From Otatea glauca (lineage: Eukaryota > Streptophyta > Magnoliopsida > Poales > Poaceae), in NCBI GenBank assembly GCA_036346275.1, contig CM070725.1, positions 31,868,104 to 31,932,103 of the forward strand: 64,000 bases of DNA, written 5' to 3'. The notes beneath the pieces were generated by a model. It was not told the origin of the DNA and ran no database searches. It saw only the letters and a program-made list of their open reading frames with translations. Positions 45,592 to 57,420 of this stretch are shown here, piece by piece. The position numbers and the translations under genes are program-made. Position 1 is the stretch's first letter. Every line of letters begins with the position of its first letter.

Positions 45592-46362
45592 CGGTTCCTT
45601 GTTTATACTATAATATTTTTTTCATTGATTTAGCCATAACTTTTTATTGGCAACTCTGATTCACGAATGGTTTTCACCAATATCTTACTGACGATGAGAG
45701 GAAAAAAATGATATAAGTCTCACCAATAAATACTGGATGAATGAAATTTTATTGCCAAATGGACTCCAAAGTACTAGATGTGTTATTAGATTTTACTGCT
45801 GCACAGAATCCATAGGATGCTGAACCCTTCTAGAATATCATTGGAGAACGAGTTGTCGGTATGACAGTAAAATCTAACAATATGTCCTATAAATTAGAAC
45901 GAATTTGGCAATAACTTTGTTCCATTTCGTATTGTCGCTATCACATGGCCATCACGCGCCATAGTGAGGTTCAACAGTAATATCTAAAGACATGACTAGT
46001 AAATTGGAGTTCATTTAGTAGTAACTTTAGTCTGTTTCGTATTGCCGCGGTCACATGGCCATCACGCACCACTACGAGGTTCAACGGTAAAATCTAACAA
46101 CACATCCAGCAAATTGATGTTCTTTTGATAGCAAAATCTCATTCATGTGGCATGTATTGGCGAGGCTTATATCATTCTGTTCCTCTCGTCATCAGTAAAC
46201 TATCGGTAAAAATCGTTCATGAATCGAAGATGCATATAAAAAGCTATGGCTAAATCAGAAAAAATATTATAGTACAGACAAGGAACCGTATTTATTAGTT
46301 GGTTCGCCACGTAACTGGTAGGCTTAGTTAACACAGAAAGTGGGCGTACAAGGGATGGTTTG

Positions 46363-46536
46363 TGTTGTGAAACGAAGTCATTCGCGCTTGATCAATCACG
46401 ATGCACCAAATTGGTTCTCTTGTACACAGGGGGTGCCAAAATATATAGTAGAAGGCAGCAAGAGATAGATTAGGATTCGTCCCAATAGAGATAGAGTCCA
46501 ACTAAATATAGACTCAAATCAATCTATATCTTAACA
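46363..46536 (-). repeat. 3' LTR of the minus-strand copia element (shortened)
   Basis: It matches 56254-56499 but lacks about 72 bases between CACCAAA and TTGGTTCTCTTGTACAC, present in the other LTR. The CTATATATTTTGGCACC-type core is shared. Confidence 0.88.
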
Positions 46537-46769
46537 CTCCCCCTTGGGCGAATACCGTGTAATGCACATGTCTCATTAAAAACTCCACTAAAAAACCTAA
46601 TGGAAAAAAAAGAGATGGAGAAAATAGTACATTGCACTCACACACTGTGTTACACTAGTTGCCTCATTAAAAACCTTCATGTGAGAAAACTTCAGGAAAA
46701 CTCAAGGGAAAAGGAGTACAACTTATAATCTTCTGGTTTTAAAGTAGGATCTTCAGGATCATGCTTAGG

Positions 46770-48370
46770 GTCATGGTTCAGGGATTTACTCCCCCTGAAC
46801 TCTGTATATCTCTAAGTCGTTTCATTCCAATGCCATTAACACATCTTTGGAATGTAGATTTTGGCAAGGACTTAGTGAATAAATTTGAAAGATTTTCACA
46901 TGACTTCGTTTGTAAAATCTTTACCTCATCATTCTTCTGGAGTTCGTGACTATAGAAAAGTTTAGGAGCAATATACTTCGTGATATTGCATTTCACATAA
47001 CCCAATTGCATTTGATAAGTAGCGTTATCTTCATAGATAATCGTGGGGGTATCAACAATATTAATACCACATAATGTCTGGATATGGTTAATCACATGTC
47101 TTAGACAAACACATTCATGTGAGGCTTCATCTAAATCTATAATCTCTTAGTGGTTGGTAGAAGTAGCTACCAAGGTTTGCTTAAAAGACCGCCAAGAAAC
47201 GGCTGTACCACCGCAGAGAAACACAAATCTAATCTGAGATTTGGCACTATGGGGATCAGATAGATAGCAAGCATCCGTATATCCCACCATGGTTTAAGTC
47301 TTGGTTCTTCTGGAAAAACAATCCAAGATCTTGAGGACTTTGGGGATCTGAGTAAAGTCTTGACACCAGCCCAATGTCTTTTGGTTAGGGCTGCACTATG
47401 TCTTGCTAGCAAATTTACTGTGAATGCAATATCAAATCTTATGCAATTCGCAAGATACATAAGTACTCCAATAGCGCTTAAGTATGGGACTTCAGGTCCT
47501 AAGACTTCCTTATTTTCTATCCTTGGTCTGAAAAGGTCTTTATCCACGTCAAGGGGTCTTACTACCATGGGGGTTTTCAAAGGATGAGATTTATCGATAT
47601 TAATCTTTCAAATACCTTCTTGGTATAGGTAGACTGGTGTACAAAAATTTATTCTGTGAAATTCTCTAGCTGCAGGTCTAAGCAATATTTGGTTTTACCC
47701 AAATCTTTCATCTCAAACTCCATCGTAAGGTAAGAACTTGCTTCCTTTATCTCCTCTGTGGTTCCGATGATATTCAAATCATCGACATAAACTAAGATAA
47801 TACAGAATCCATCCTGGGATTTCTTAATGAACACACAGGGACAATCATCATTGTTAGAGTATCCCTTCTTTAGGAGAAACTCACTAAGTCGGTTGTACCA
47901 TATTCTCCCGATTGTTTTAATCCGCATAGCGATCTCTGCAGTTTGACGCTATACATGCTGTTATTTCCTTTATTAGGATTTATTATTTTGACTCCTTCAG
48001 GGATCCTCGTATAAATATCTATATCCAGTGACTCATATAAATATGAGGTCACTACATCCAGCAATTGCATTGATTAGTTTAAGCTAGCTGCCATTGATAT
48101 CAAGTATTGAAACTTTATTCCATTCCTTACAGGAGAGTAAATTCCATCGTAATGGATATCGGGTCTCTGCATGAACCATTGTGCTACAAGCCTCGCTTTA
48201 TATCTCACCACCTGGTTATTTTCATTTCTCTTTCGAATGAAAACCCAGTTTGATCCTACAAGGACCACTTTATGAGGTGTCTAGTCGATAGGACCAAATA
48301 CTTTCCTCTTATTAAGTGAGCTCAATTATGCCTCAATTGCTTCTTTCCATTTTACCCTATCTTAGCGCTT
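46770..48370 (-). pseudogene. pol: RT and RNase H of the minus-strand copia element
   Basis: Minus-strand pieces in order: GSNWVFIRKRNENNQVVRYK and KARLVAQWFMQRPDIHY (48260-48160), SLCGLKQSG (about 47945), the catalytic LVYVDDLNII (about 47790), VPYLSAIGVLMYLANC (about 47490-47440), and the RNase H end (PTIIYEDNATYQMQLGYVK, LFTKSLPKSTFQ; 47060-46840). Each piece is in a different frame or separated by stops, so the domain is decayed. Gly-Leu-Lys-Gln before the expected APRMWY is followed by unrelated residues, indicating a local frameshift. Confidence 0.82.
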
Positions 48371-49257
48371 CTGGCACTCTGCCATGGACTTTGGTTGTAG
48401 ATCCAGATCAACCAATTTTGAAGAAAAATATATGTCAACAATTATAGTCTTTTTCTTATACAACTCTCCTGAATCACTTCGGGGATATCTCTTCATTAAT
48501 TTCTTCCAGGTCCTCATGATTTCCCTCAACGATGGAATCTGGTGTTCTGACTTCCTAGCATTAGATTGTGCACAAATATTCGCTGGGGTTATCATCTTCA
48601 GGATGGATCACTTCAGGGATGTTACCATCTCCAGGATGGCTCACTTCAGTGATTTTCTCAAATCAGGTTGAGCTTCTTCAACTGTCTCAGGTAGTGATCT
48701 CATTAGTTCAGTTCTCTTTTTCTACGAACATCTCCACGAAATTGTGTCCCGTGCACCTGGAGGACTCCCTCTCTTCTTATCATGAGAGGCAAGAGAGGGA
48801 TCGATATCCTTCTAGGGTATTTCCACTCCTTTGAGGTGAGTTTACTGCAAATAAATGAGATCTTATCACTCCCTTATGATCAGTGAAGGAATCGGTAGAT
48901 TATTAGCTATTTATTGTAAACTTATTATTCTCCAAACTTCAAGTTGGATTCTTTAGTGTGTGGGTCTAAGGACTGAATGCCAGTGACATTCCAAATTATT
49001 TCCCAGTATTCTCTAATGTGGTACTTTTTCTCCCCCTAATGCTAAAAAATTGTCCTCATACAATCAGCGTACTGAGCCATGTACAGATCCCCTGTAATAA
49101 GCTCTAGGTATTTAATAATTAACAGAGATTCATAACCTAGATAGATCCCCAACTTCTGGTAAGGGCACATGATGTACGCTGTGGTGGTGAGATTGGCACG
49201 TATTCAACACAGCCAAATTTTCGCAGATGGGAAATACTTACTACTTTCCCACGAACT

Positions 49258-51894
49258 CCGACATGCCCAAATGGGCGGCCCAGCATGGCCCGATTAAAAA
49301 ACTGAACGACCCATTTAGGCAAGGCTCGTTTCGGCTCGACTAATAAACGGGCCATGCTGTGCTAGCCCACGTGTCGAGGATGTAGCCCAAGCACGACTCG
49401 CAGGGCTAACGGGCCGTGTCGGCCGTTAGCCAGTTAGTGCCAAAAGAATTCAAAACAATCCGAAAAAAATAGAAAAAGTATGAAAAAAATGCAGAACAAA
49501 TATGAAAAAAAATTCAGAAAAATGGCAAAATTTAGAATAATTAGAAAAACTCGAATGATGTAAAAAAACTTTTAAAAAATATATATATTAAGAAAAAGCT
49601 AAAATATGAGATAAATTCTAAAATGAGACAAATAATTTGAATTAAATAATGAGCTTTATTGTTGTTTGGCTTCCTCATTAAAAACTTAGCCAAGTAAAAA
49701 CTCAACACAAGAAAACCTTGGCAAAGAAAAAAGAGTACAGCCTATTGTATCAAAGTGAAGATCACAATTATTCTTCCTCATTATCTAATAAAGATTTTCT
49801 AACGGCTCCGCCAGCTCAGCATTTTGTACAATATGTTGAGCTCGTTGATCAGCTTGTTCCCAATCTTTTACAATGAGAAGTATTTCCACCATCTCACTTG
49901 TCAGATTTGTTCTTCTCTCCTCGATTATTCTTCTGGATAGACTGAAGCAGACTCCGAAGAAACCGTGGAGACAGGAACTTTTAACACATCCCATGCTAAT
50001 ATGGAAAGCACTGGATATGTTATCTTGTGCTCGTGCCACCACTGCAAAATGCTGAAGACCTTCTCTTGCTGCTCTTGGTAGTTGACAGTGTCGCTGTTGA
50101 GATAGGCAGCTAGCTCCCACCACTTGATGTGTCCGTACTTGTCGTTGTTGTAGTCGAACTCCTTGAGGAAGAGCCACCTGCACCCCATATCTTTCCCCAC
50201 GTGGTTTTCTTCTTCCCTGTTGTGGGTGCTGGTGAAGGTCGGTACATGCAAACTCCAGCAAACTTCCAATCATACTTATCATAAACATGAGACATGAGAT
50301 AAGTTAGCACAGACATTTAAAAAATAACTAGAATAATCAGTACCTACCGTATCACTTAGAAGTGAGAGAACATTAGAGAATCCTCAAACTTTAGCTCTAG
50401 GATCTAAAATAAATGCAAATGCATATAACATAGGAATTTCTTGCCAATATTTCAAAATTTTAGTTTTCATAGCATAAACAACTTCACGCGTGATATTATC
50501 ATTTTCGTGGCTCTTTAAGTGGGTAGCAATTTCTAAAATATGATGCACAATTAGAGGAGAGGTTGCGTAATAAACTCTAGATAAAGCAACAGTGGATTCA
50601 AAAAAAGTTCTAAAAATGACAGCAAGTATTTAGCAATATACCAATGTTGTTTTGTGAGTAGCGGTTGACCATCCCGTGTACGACAGTGCATGTTAATAAA
50701 AACAGAAAATGTGCTCTCATATGGTATGAGATTCTTAAGCATCAAGTAAGTAGAGTTCCGTCTAACAGGTATATCCAAACCAAACTTACGCATACGCATA
50801 TTCATTGCAATACAATAAGTCTTATATGCTGCTACTCGTGGATTATAATTATTTAAGAAAGATATTGCAGTGCGAAAAGGTTCAAGATACTGATCTAACC
50901 TCTTCAAACTAGATTTAACTATAAGATTAATAATATGGCAAGCACAACGCTGATGTAATAAGAAAGATTCAGTATATGAATTGAAAAGCGGAGTAAGAAT
51001 GTTCATGGCAGAAGTAAGAATGTACTGCAGCTGCGTTTGTCTCAAAGCTATCCCCACTTTTTTTCTACAGCTCTCAGCATGCCTCTTCAAGTGCCCCATT
51101 CCTACTGAAGATTTCGTAGTTAATTTGTGCTTACAATATTTACAAATAGCATACCTGCTCTGGACACTATCTGATGTCTTAAAAATCTACTCAAAATCTT
51201 CCCAGACTCCCGATGTACTGCGTCTTGATCTTTTCGCCCTGGTGCTTGCCGACAGAGTATCACTTGTAGCGCCTAAGGATGGCACAGCTCCTGCAGCTTC
51301 TTGCGCTTCATAGGATGCAAGAAGCTCCTCGGGTGAAATCCCGAAATCAGAAGCTGAGAAAGACGGAAAATCCCCGTGCTCTATAAAGCAAAATACAAGA
51401 AATAATTACACTATTTGTACTAAAATATGATTTAAAATACTAACAAAATGAAAAACTAAATCACATTTCGGATTTTTGAATTTTTGGCAAAACTATTTTG
51501 AATTTTTCCAAATTACCACCTAGAGAAAAAGAATTTCTACAAGAGAATGAATAGAAGATAATGCAACATTGTTGGTGTGAAAATGAGGGGGTTAGCCACC
51601 TATTTATAGGAAAAAATTTAGGATTTTTTTGAATTTTTTAAGCCTCCAACGGCTATAAAACGACTACTTTTCAAACTAAACGGGCCATGTCGGGCTAAAC
51701 GGGCCGTGCCTACCCCTAATCGTGCGGGCCGCACCGGGCGCGGTTGTCTTGTCGTGATGCTGTCCAAGCACGCACGACGGCGAGTGGGTCGTGCAAGATG
51801 GCCCGCTTATACCGGGCGTCTTTGTGCTTGGGCCGAGCCAATAGTGTCCTGCCTCGGGCCGGCCCATTTGGCCTAGCCCATTTGGACATCTCTA
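49258..51894 (-). mobile_element. hAT transposon inserted in the copia integrase
   Basis: TIRs are CCGACATGCCCAAATGGGC at the left and TAGAGATGTCCAAATGGGC read from the right. The 8-bp TSD is CACGAACT (49250-49257) and CACGTACT (51895-51902), one mismatch. Both subterminal zones are full of CGGGCC/GGCCCG motifs. The transposase reads on the minus strand. The TSD length and the transposase domains agree on the hAT superfamily. Confidence 0.9.
49790..51375 (-). pseudogene. hAT transposase, internally deleted
   Basis: The minus strand has a Ser/Arg-rich N-terminus, then a BED zinc finger (CKYCKHKL...MGHLKRHAESC, about 51165-51065). The conserved middle segment QRCACHIINLIVKSSLKRLD follows at about 50955-50895, then the C-terminal dimerisation region (WWELAAYLNSDTVNYQEQQE, VLSILAWDVLKVPVSTVSSE, about 50125-49940), ending RRIIEERRTNL. 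Between the BED finger and the middle segment only about 25 residues remain where family members have well over 100, so part of the catalytic region is gone. A TAG after SGVWEDFE and a frameshift near 49940 also occur. Confidence 0.85.
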
Positions 51895-52719
51895 CACGTA
51901 CTATATGCAAAGGGGAAATTTCATGGTATGCAGTTGGTCTGAGTTGAATTAATACCGCAGTGTGCAGCACTGTGTTGCCCCAATAGCTGGTGGGTAACCT
52001 ATAATTCTTCAATAATGGCCAAGCAAAAGGTTTTACTCTTTTAATTAATGACTCTGCAAGGCTATTTTGAGTGTGAACATGAGGTATTGAATGCTCTACA
52101 TTAATACCCAAAGCCATACAATAATCATTAAATGCTTTTGAGGTAAACTCGCCAACATTATCCATTCGAATAGACTTAATCCTTTCTTCTGAAAAAGAGT
52201 CTCTCAATTTAATGATTTTTGCAATTAATTTAGCAGAAGCATGGTTCCTAGTAGATAAGAGGCATACATGGGATCATCTTCTAGAAGTATCTATCAGTAC
52301 CATAAAGTATCTAAAGGAGCCTGACAGGGCTGAATAGGCCCATAGATATCACCTTGAATTCTCTCAGGAAATTCAGTGATTCTTCCCTAGCTTTTAGATG
52401 AGAGGGCCTAACTTTTAGCTTTTCTTTAGAACAAGCAAGGTATAAGAAATCTTTAGGTCTAGAAAAGTCTATAGTTTTTATATTCTGGCCAGCAGAATTA
52501 TTTATTATTCTTCTCGTCATATTCAACCTAGGATGACCCAGACGATCATGCCAGATCTTAAATATTTTTGGAATTCTAAGGGTAGTTTTCATCGCAACAT
52601 AAACTTCAGGTTTTATATATGTATAATATAACCTAGAGGAGAAGGAAGGAAGTTTTTCAACCACACGTTTATTACACCCGTTAAACTTAGTCATCAGTAG
52701 GTATTCTATACCATCCTCA

Positions 52720-53015
52720 TTTTATGTCTCCATATGGAAACCATTCAAATGAATATCTTTAAAACTTAATGAAGTACGACTGGACTCAGGGTATAATAGG
52801 ACATTCTCTATTATTATACAAATACCCATAGGAAAGACTATGATGGCTCTTCCTATGCCAACTATGAGAGCATCGCTTCTGGCAATGGTTATAATATTTT
52901 TAGTTTTCTTAGACAAAGTCTAAATATATTTAATCTCCCTAAGAATTAAATTTGTGGTGCAACTGTCTACAAGAAAGATTTCCTCCTCTTCTATTGGATT
53001 ATACTTTGTTCTATA
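52720..53015 (-). pseudogene. pol: Protease of the minus-strand copia element
   Basis: The minus strand reads IFLVDSCTTNLILREIKYI at about 52985-52925, a stop, then KKTKNIITIARSDALIVGIG and LYPESSRTSLSFKDI. The catalytic loop has Asp-Ser-Cys in place of Asp-Ser-Gly, which is usual for this copia group. The role would be Gag-Pol cleavage. Confidence 0.75.
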
Positions 53016-53219
53016 TTAGAAGTATGATCTAATAATCAAGTAATTGTTGTAGCTGGAACAAATTGCAAAATATAGAACAAAGATAGCACAAAATATCCTA
53101 GAAAATAACTATTTATAAATGATAATCGTTCAATAGGAGTGTAAACCAATGTTCATTCTGAAACAAAGACTAAATTGATAGAGGAGACTCTTAAGGAGAA
53201 TGTGACATCGACTAGCAAA

Positions 53220-54275
53220 ATGAATGAATATTTAGGAGACTAATATAGGTCTCCATATGAGTTGTGGTTGTCCTTCTAAGACTCCTCGAGTTCAGTAGGA
53301 TCAAGAACCATATCCTCACACTTCTCAGTATCTGTGTTAACAACAGGATGAATAGTAAAGTGTGTCTCAACTTTGTTCCCCTGGGTCTTATTGACTTTTT
53401 CAATGGATTGCATGTAAAGATCTGCCAAATACTTTGGGGTGCGGCAGTTGCGTGACCAATGCCTAGCGTATCCATACCTAAAGTAGGGTTTTTAGCCTTG
53501 TTAGCTGAGTCTTGCTTATGGAAGCCCCCTGGCCCTTTACCTTTACTTTTCCACCATTTCCTGCCTCTTCACTTATCTCATATGTCATTCTTCCATTTAT
53601 CCCATTTATGCCTTTGACCCTTTCTGCAGCCATGGCTATTGCTAGCCTACTAAGAGTTTGCATGTTTCTCGGGCATTGCATGACTCCCATTAGGGAGGAC
53701 ATGATGATTCTTCATCAGGAGTTCATGTTTTTCTGCTTCTACCAAAAAGCAAATAAGCTTATAGTACTTCTAGTACTTGGCATGATGGTACTGTTGCTGT
53801 AGTATCCTCATATTGGAGTGGAAGGTGCATAATGTCTTGTTGATCATTTCAATATCTGTAACTTTCTAGTTACAGAATATCAATTTGTCAAAAAGCTTAT
53901 GCATGGCAGAGTTATATGCTACCACGGTCTTAAAATCCTGAAATCATAGGAGGGTCCATTTGCGTTGTGCTTCTGGCAATAGAACGGATCGTTGCTGGTT
54001 ATATCGTTCCTTCAGCGAATTCCATAGTGACAATCGATCCTCCTCCATTAAATATTCGACCTTCAGGTCATATAGAGATGGTGCCTCAGGAAGTGTAGAG
54101 CCACACACTTATCGGCTTCGAGAAGAGCAGGGGTATTAGCTTCAAGCTGAGTAATACCAGCTCTAAGAGATCAAGCTGTCAGGTTAATTTTGGCATCCAT
54201 TGCCTATGTAAAATAATTACTACTATTCAAGGCAAGCTCAATAAATTTCCTCTTTGTGATGTTCAACATGTCCTC
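53220..54275 (-). pseudogene. gag: gag of the minus-strand copia element
   Basis: The minus strand starts MLNITKRKFIELALNSSNYF near 54270, the usual start of this gag group. It continues with LEADKCVALHFLRHHL and further pieces, each interrupted by stops, to the basic region ending KVKGQGASISKTQ. The zinc-knuckle remnant RHWSRNCRTPKYLADLY lies at about 53455-53405. At least eight stops and several frameshifts are present. Confidence 0.75.
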
Positions 54276-56242
54276 TCTGCAAACAAGATTGAATTTTACT
54301 ATCGATAAAATCAATATATTGCATTCTCACTCTTCAATCAGTAAATTTTGGTCTATATCTATTCAGTAGATAATTATCTAAAATTTCCCAGGATTTTCTT
54401 AGCATGTTTCATAATTTTTGCTAATTATCAAGTAATTTTAAGAATTAACAATTAATAGAAAAATAAAATTCCAGCATATATGAACATGGAGCAATGCTAA
54501 GAAAAATAAACCCAAGGGTATGGAACCCCTAACATGCTATTTATAATTTTCCTACCATTTTTCAAGATTTTCTATTAATTATCTAGCAATTTTTAGAATT
54601 ATCGAAAAACAAAAAAATAAATTTTGGCAAATATAAACATGGAATAATGCCAGGAAAAATAAACCCAGAGATGTGGAGCTTCCAATGTGTGCTAAATAAA
54701 ATTTTCAATAAATTTATTTAAGCCCCATATACCTAGAAGATTAATTTCTATGATTTACTATAATTTTTTTTGAATTTATTAATTATTTTCCAAAATATCA
54801 AAAAATTCCAAGGGTTAAATGGAAAGTTTCAATTACCATCAAGAATCATTGCATTTAATATATTCTCTAGGGGCTAAAAACAAACAATCGCATAGTCCAT
54901 TAGTCATTCGGTCTTCGTGCCAAAACCAAACGGGCCGTGGGCCTGGCCACAGCCTTCAGTGGCCCATTAGGTGGGCAGCTAGGGTTTTTTAACCCTAGCC
55001 GCCTCTCACTCTTGGCGGCGGCTCTGGACACGAAGCGGTGGCCAGGTCGAGCTCTGTAGTGCTCGACAGGAACTAGGCTCGGGCGACATCACTGCTCAGT
55101 CGAAGGAGCGAGCACGAATATCGACGTCACCTTCACTTGGTGCTCAGTATCAGCCCCAGCGCGGGCTCTGGTGCCACCCACGAGCGTGAGACACGGGTGT
55201 TGCCTCTGCGTCGGGTGCGGCGAACGTCGTCGGATGCCTATGCGGGGGAGCACGGGGGGCATATGGGTGCTTTGAGCGTCGTCGACAGGCATTGTAGGCA
55301 CCGGCCCGCTAGTCGGTGTTGGGCTGGGCTACGCGTCTGGCGTCGCTGGTGAGTGCTACAAGCGCCGCTAAGCTCGTGTGTGCAAACATGACGGTTGAGT
55401 CGAGAGACACATTCAGGTGCAACGATTGATTCGACGGTGCAGTGGGAGCGACGGCCAAGGCCGAGCGGCTCGTGCAAGTGTGAGTGCCGCTATCGGTGCT
55501 TCGGGCGTGACGCGGATGTCGGTGCAACTTGGCTAGGTGGTACGCCACAGGATACGTCAGCTGCCGTTAAGGCTGTCGGCGCGAGGATGACTGCGAGGCA
55601 CGTTAGTGATCGTCGGGGTGGGTGGCGTAGGGAAAGCCACGGGCTCGACAAGGCCAATGGAGCGGCCGGCGGCACAGGAGGTCTGTGGTGCAGGAGACCT
55701 CTGGGAGTGACGGGCAACCACACGACTGGGCAGGCGATGTCGTGTGTGCAGCTTCAGGCCACGGCGACGGCCGACACGACCGGCTAATGCGGCAAGTGCG
55801 TGCGGTGCGTGGGCACTACACACGGCGCGCAGCCTTGACGTCGACGAGCCAGTCTATTGGAGGTCGAACTGCGGGCTCTGCCGATGCAATTAGCGCATTG
55901 GCGATGACCAGTGCGTTTGACGAATGAGGCGGTGTAATGATGGTTTGCGCAACGTGCGGCCAAGAGGGCGCGGCCGGGCGCTGACTTCCCCTTTTTTCAG
56001 ATTGATTGATGAATAGTGCATAAGAAATCCCTAATTTATCATTTTAATCTAGAGCAATTAAACTAGTAATTAGGGAAAAATAATCTACAGGATTAAAAGA
56101 TTGTTCATGTGCGATTAACTTACATAGCGCAAATTTACGTTTGGCTTGTCATAGGTATAATCGCGCGATTGTCGGCTAAATTCAATGCAATGTAGATTGT
56201 CGCAGGCAGATGATCACAATCAGCGGGCTTGGCAGAGCTTTA
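54276..56242 (-). other. Leader of the minus-strand copia element with a GC-rich block
   Basis: The part next to gag (54276-54880) is AT-rich and contains a diverged duplication (AAATAAACCCAAGGGTATGG at 54507 and AAATAAACCCAGAGATGTGG at 54657). From about 54900 to 55985 the base composition changes abruptly to GC-rich, with several overlapping open frames but no recognised protein. From 55990 it is AT-rich again to the primer-binding site. The GC-rich block may be leader sequence proper or a captured host segment. Confidence 0.45.
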
Positions 56243-56253
56243 TGCTGATAACG

Positions 56254-56499
56254 TGTGGTAAAACAAAGTTGTTCGCGCTTGATCAATCACGATGCACCAA
56301 AGAACAGTAAGCACAAATAGGGAGCATACACACAATGTAGGGAGGCGAAATTTTGTTTTCTGTCTTTATTAGATTGATTCTCTTTTACACAAGGGGTGCC
56401 AAAATATATAGTAGAAGGCAGTAAGAGATAGATTCGGATTCGCTCACATAGAGATAGAGTCCAACTAAATATGGACTCAAATCAATCTATATCCTAGCA
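56254..56499 (-). repeat. 5' LTR of the minus-strand copia element
   Basis: A 246-bp LTR from TGTGGTAAAAC to ATCCTAGCA (plus-strand reading). The primer-binding site lies directly to its left on the plus strand. Confidence 0.88.
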
Positions 56500-56566
56500 G
56501 TTTAGACACTCTCGTCCAGCTGATGCGTAGAATAATTATTCTACACTTAGGTGAAGAATAGCGCTT

Positions 56567-57412
56567 CCGTATACTTTCGTGTGTGTTTGTGAATACACAC
56601 ACACACTTTGCATTCTGTACTCAACTTGCTGAGAACTCTATGTACTCATTCTTGCTATAAACAATGCTACTCGGTTGACGGAGATGTCATCGACAAATCG
56701 ATGGTCATAGAGGATTGCTACTTTGAGGATCATGAAGAACTAGGTTGTGTTACTCCAGTCGATTGTCTATGACATATAGATGGAATTGAACTAAAGTTGT
56801 CGTTGTATGTTCCGCTGCCGTCTATTGAGTTGTTTATCTGCCATGGCATTAAATGAAAGCTCCGACCACAAGGTCGCTACTCTGAAAATCAATGTTGTTT
56901 GAGTCTTTCTTAGTTATTTGTGCATATGGAATGATATTTTATTGATGTTGCCAATGTGTACACTAGCTTAATTCTATAAACTAGTGTGGTCTGAATTTAT
57001 ATTTTCGAATACCAGCAATAACACCGAGCACTAAATTAACAAGGTAAATGTTGAAGTACTAAAGGCAAACGACAAGCACACCATGAGGATGGATGCATGC
57101 GTGCAATATGGTCCAGGTGGCCCCTCGCCCAGTCTTCTCAGAACCCTCATGCTCAACTTGACACCTTGCAAATCTAGCATCCTTGTGACCGTGATACACA
57201 CATAGCGTGCTCCTATATTATGGCAGGTGACCTGTTACAGTCTTATACGCTTCGGTGTTACTTGTCGTCTCCCAGTTCTTGCACGATTGAGGAGCCAGAT
57301 TTAAAATTTCATTCGAATCAAGCTTGCCAAAAAAAAATGTAAGTCATTGGGCAAAAAAAACTACAGAAACTCATAACTCCCCCACCCCTGCCGATCGAGA
57401 CACGAACACACC
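56567..57412. other. Unassigned sequence
   Basis: No gene or transposon was recognised. A short CA/GT-rich tract (ACACACACAC near 56615) follows the end of the hairpin element. Confidence 0.4.
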
Positions 57413-57420
57413 GTCCCGAC

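Larger units (their letters stand above)
49130..52700 (-). pseudogene. pol: Integrase of the minus-strand copia element, split by an hAT transposon
   Basis: From about 52694 the minus strand encodes the GAG-pre-integrase region (IWHDRLGHPRLNMTRRIIN). From 52207 it gives the integrase core (IKSIRMDNVGEFTSKAFNDY with the second Asp, then HTQNSLAESLIKRVK with the Glu) up to SPLHI at 51903. The coding sequence resumes on the other side of the hAT insertion at 49257 with KVVSISHLRKFGCVEYVPIS and PPQRT. Removing 49258-51894 plus one copy of the 8-bp duplication restores continuity. Stops near 52310 and elsewhere also interrupt it. Confidence 0.82.
46363..56499 (-). mobile_element. Ty1/copia retrotransposon, Ivana/Oryco-like, split by an hAT element
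   Basis: LTR copies lie at 46363-46536 and 56254-56499; on the minus strand they start TGTTAAGATATAG or TGCTAGGATATAG and end in ACA. TSDs are GTTTG (46358-46362) and GTTTA (56500-56504), one transition apart. On the minus strand the primer-binding site CGTTATCAGCA follows the 5' LTR (about 56243-56253) and the polypurine tract AAGGGGGAGT precedes the 3' LTR (46537-46546). Gag, protease, integrase, RT and RNase H appear in copia order, all broken. The protease DSCTTN signature and SPPQRT in the integrase suggest the Ivana/Oryco group, with limited certainty. Confidence 0.88.
45592..56566. mobile_element. Long-hairpin TIR element split by a copia element
   Basis: Arms of about 170 bases form an inverted repeat: CGGTTCCTTGT...ATAATATTTTTT...GATTTAGCCAT from 45592, and its complement ending CAAGGAACCG at 46288. 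Between them a 110-bp unit (TCACATGGCCATCACGC at 45941 and 46051) is tandemly duplicated. Beyond the right arm the element continues to 46362 and resumes at 56500 after the copia insertion, ending in a TIR with the palindrome GCGTAGAATAATTATTCTAC, like that at 20365-20400. It is thus related to the element at 20355-22455. A matching outer TIR on the left was not found. Confidence 0.6.

Noticed and set aside
55137..55927. GC-rich open frames as a possible host gene
   Set aside because: Several frames on both strands are equally open, none has a domain, and the block sits within the copia element.
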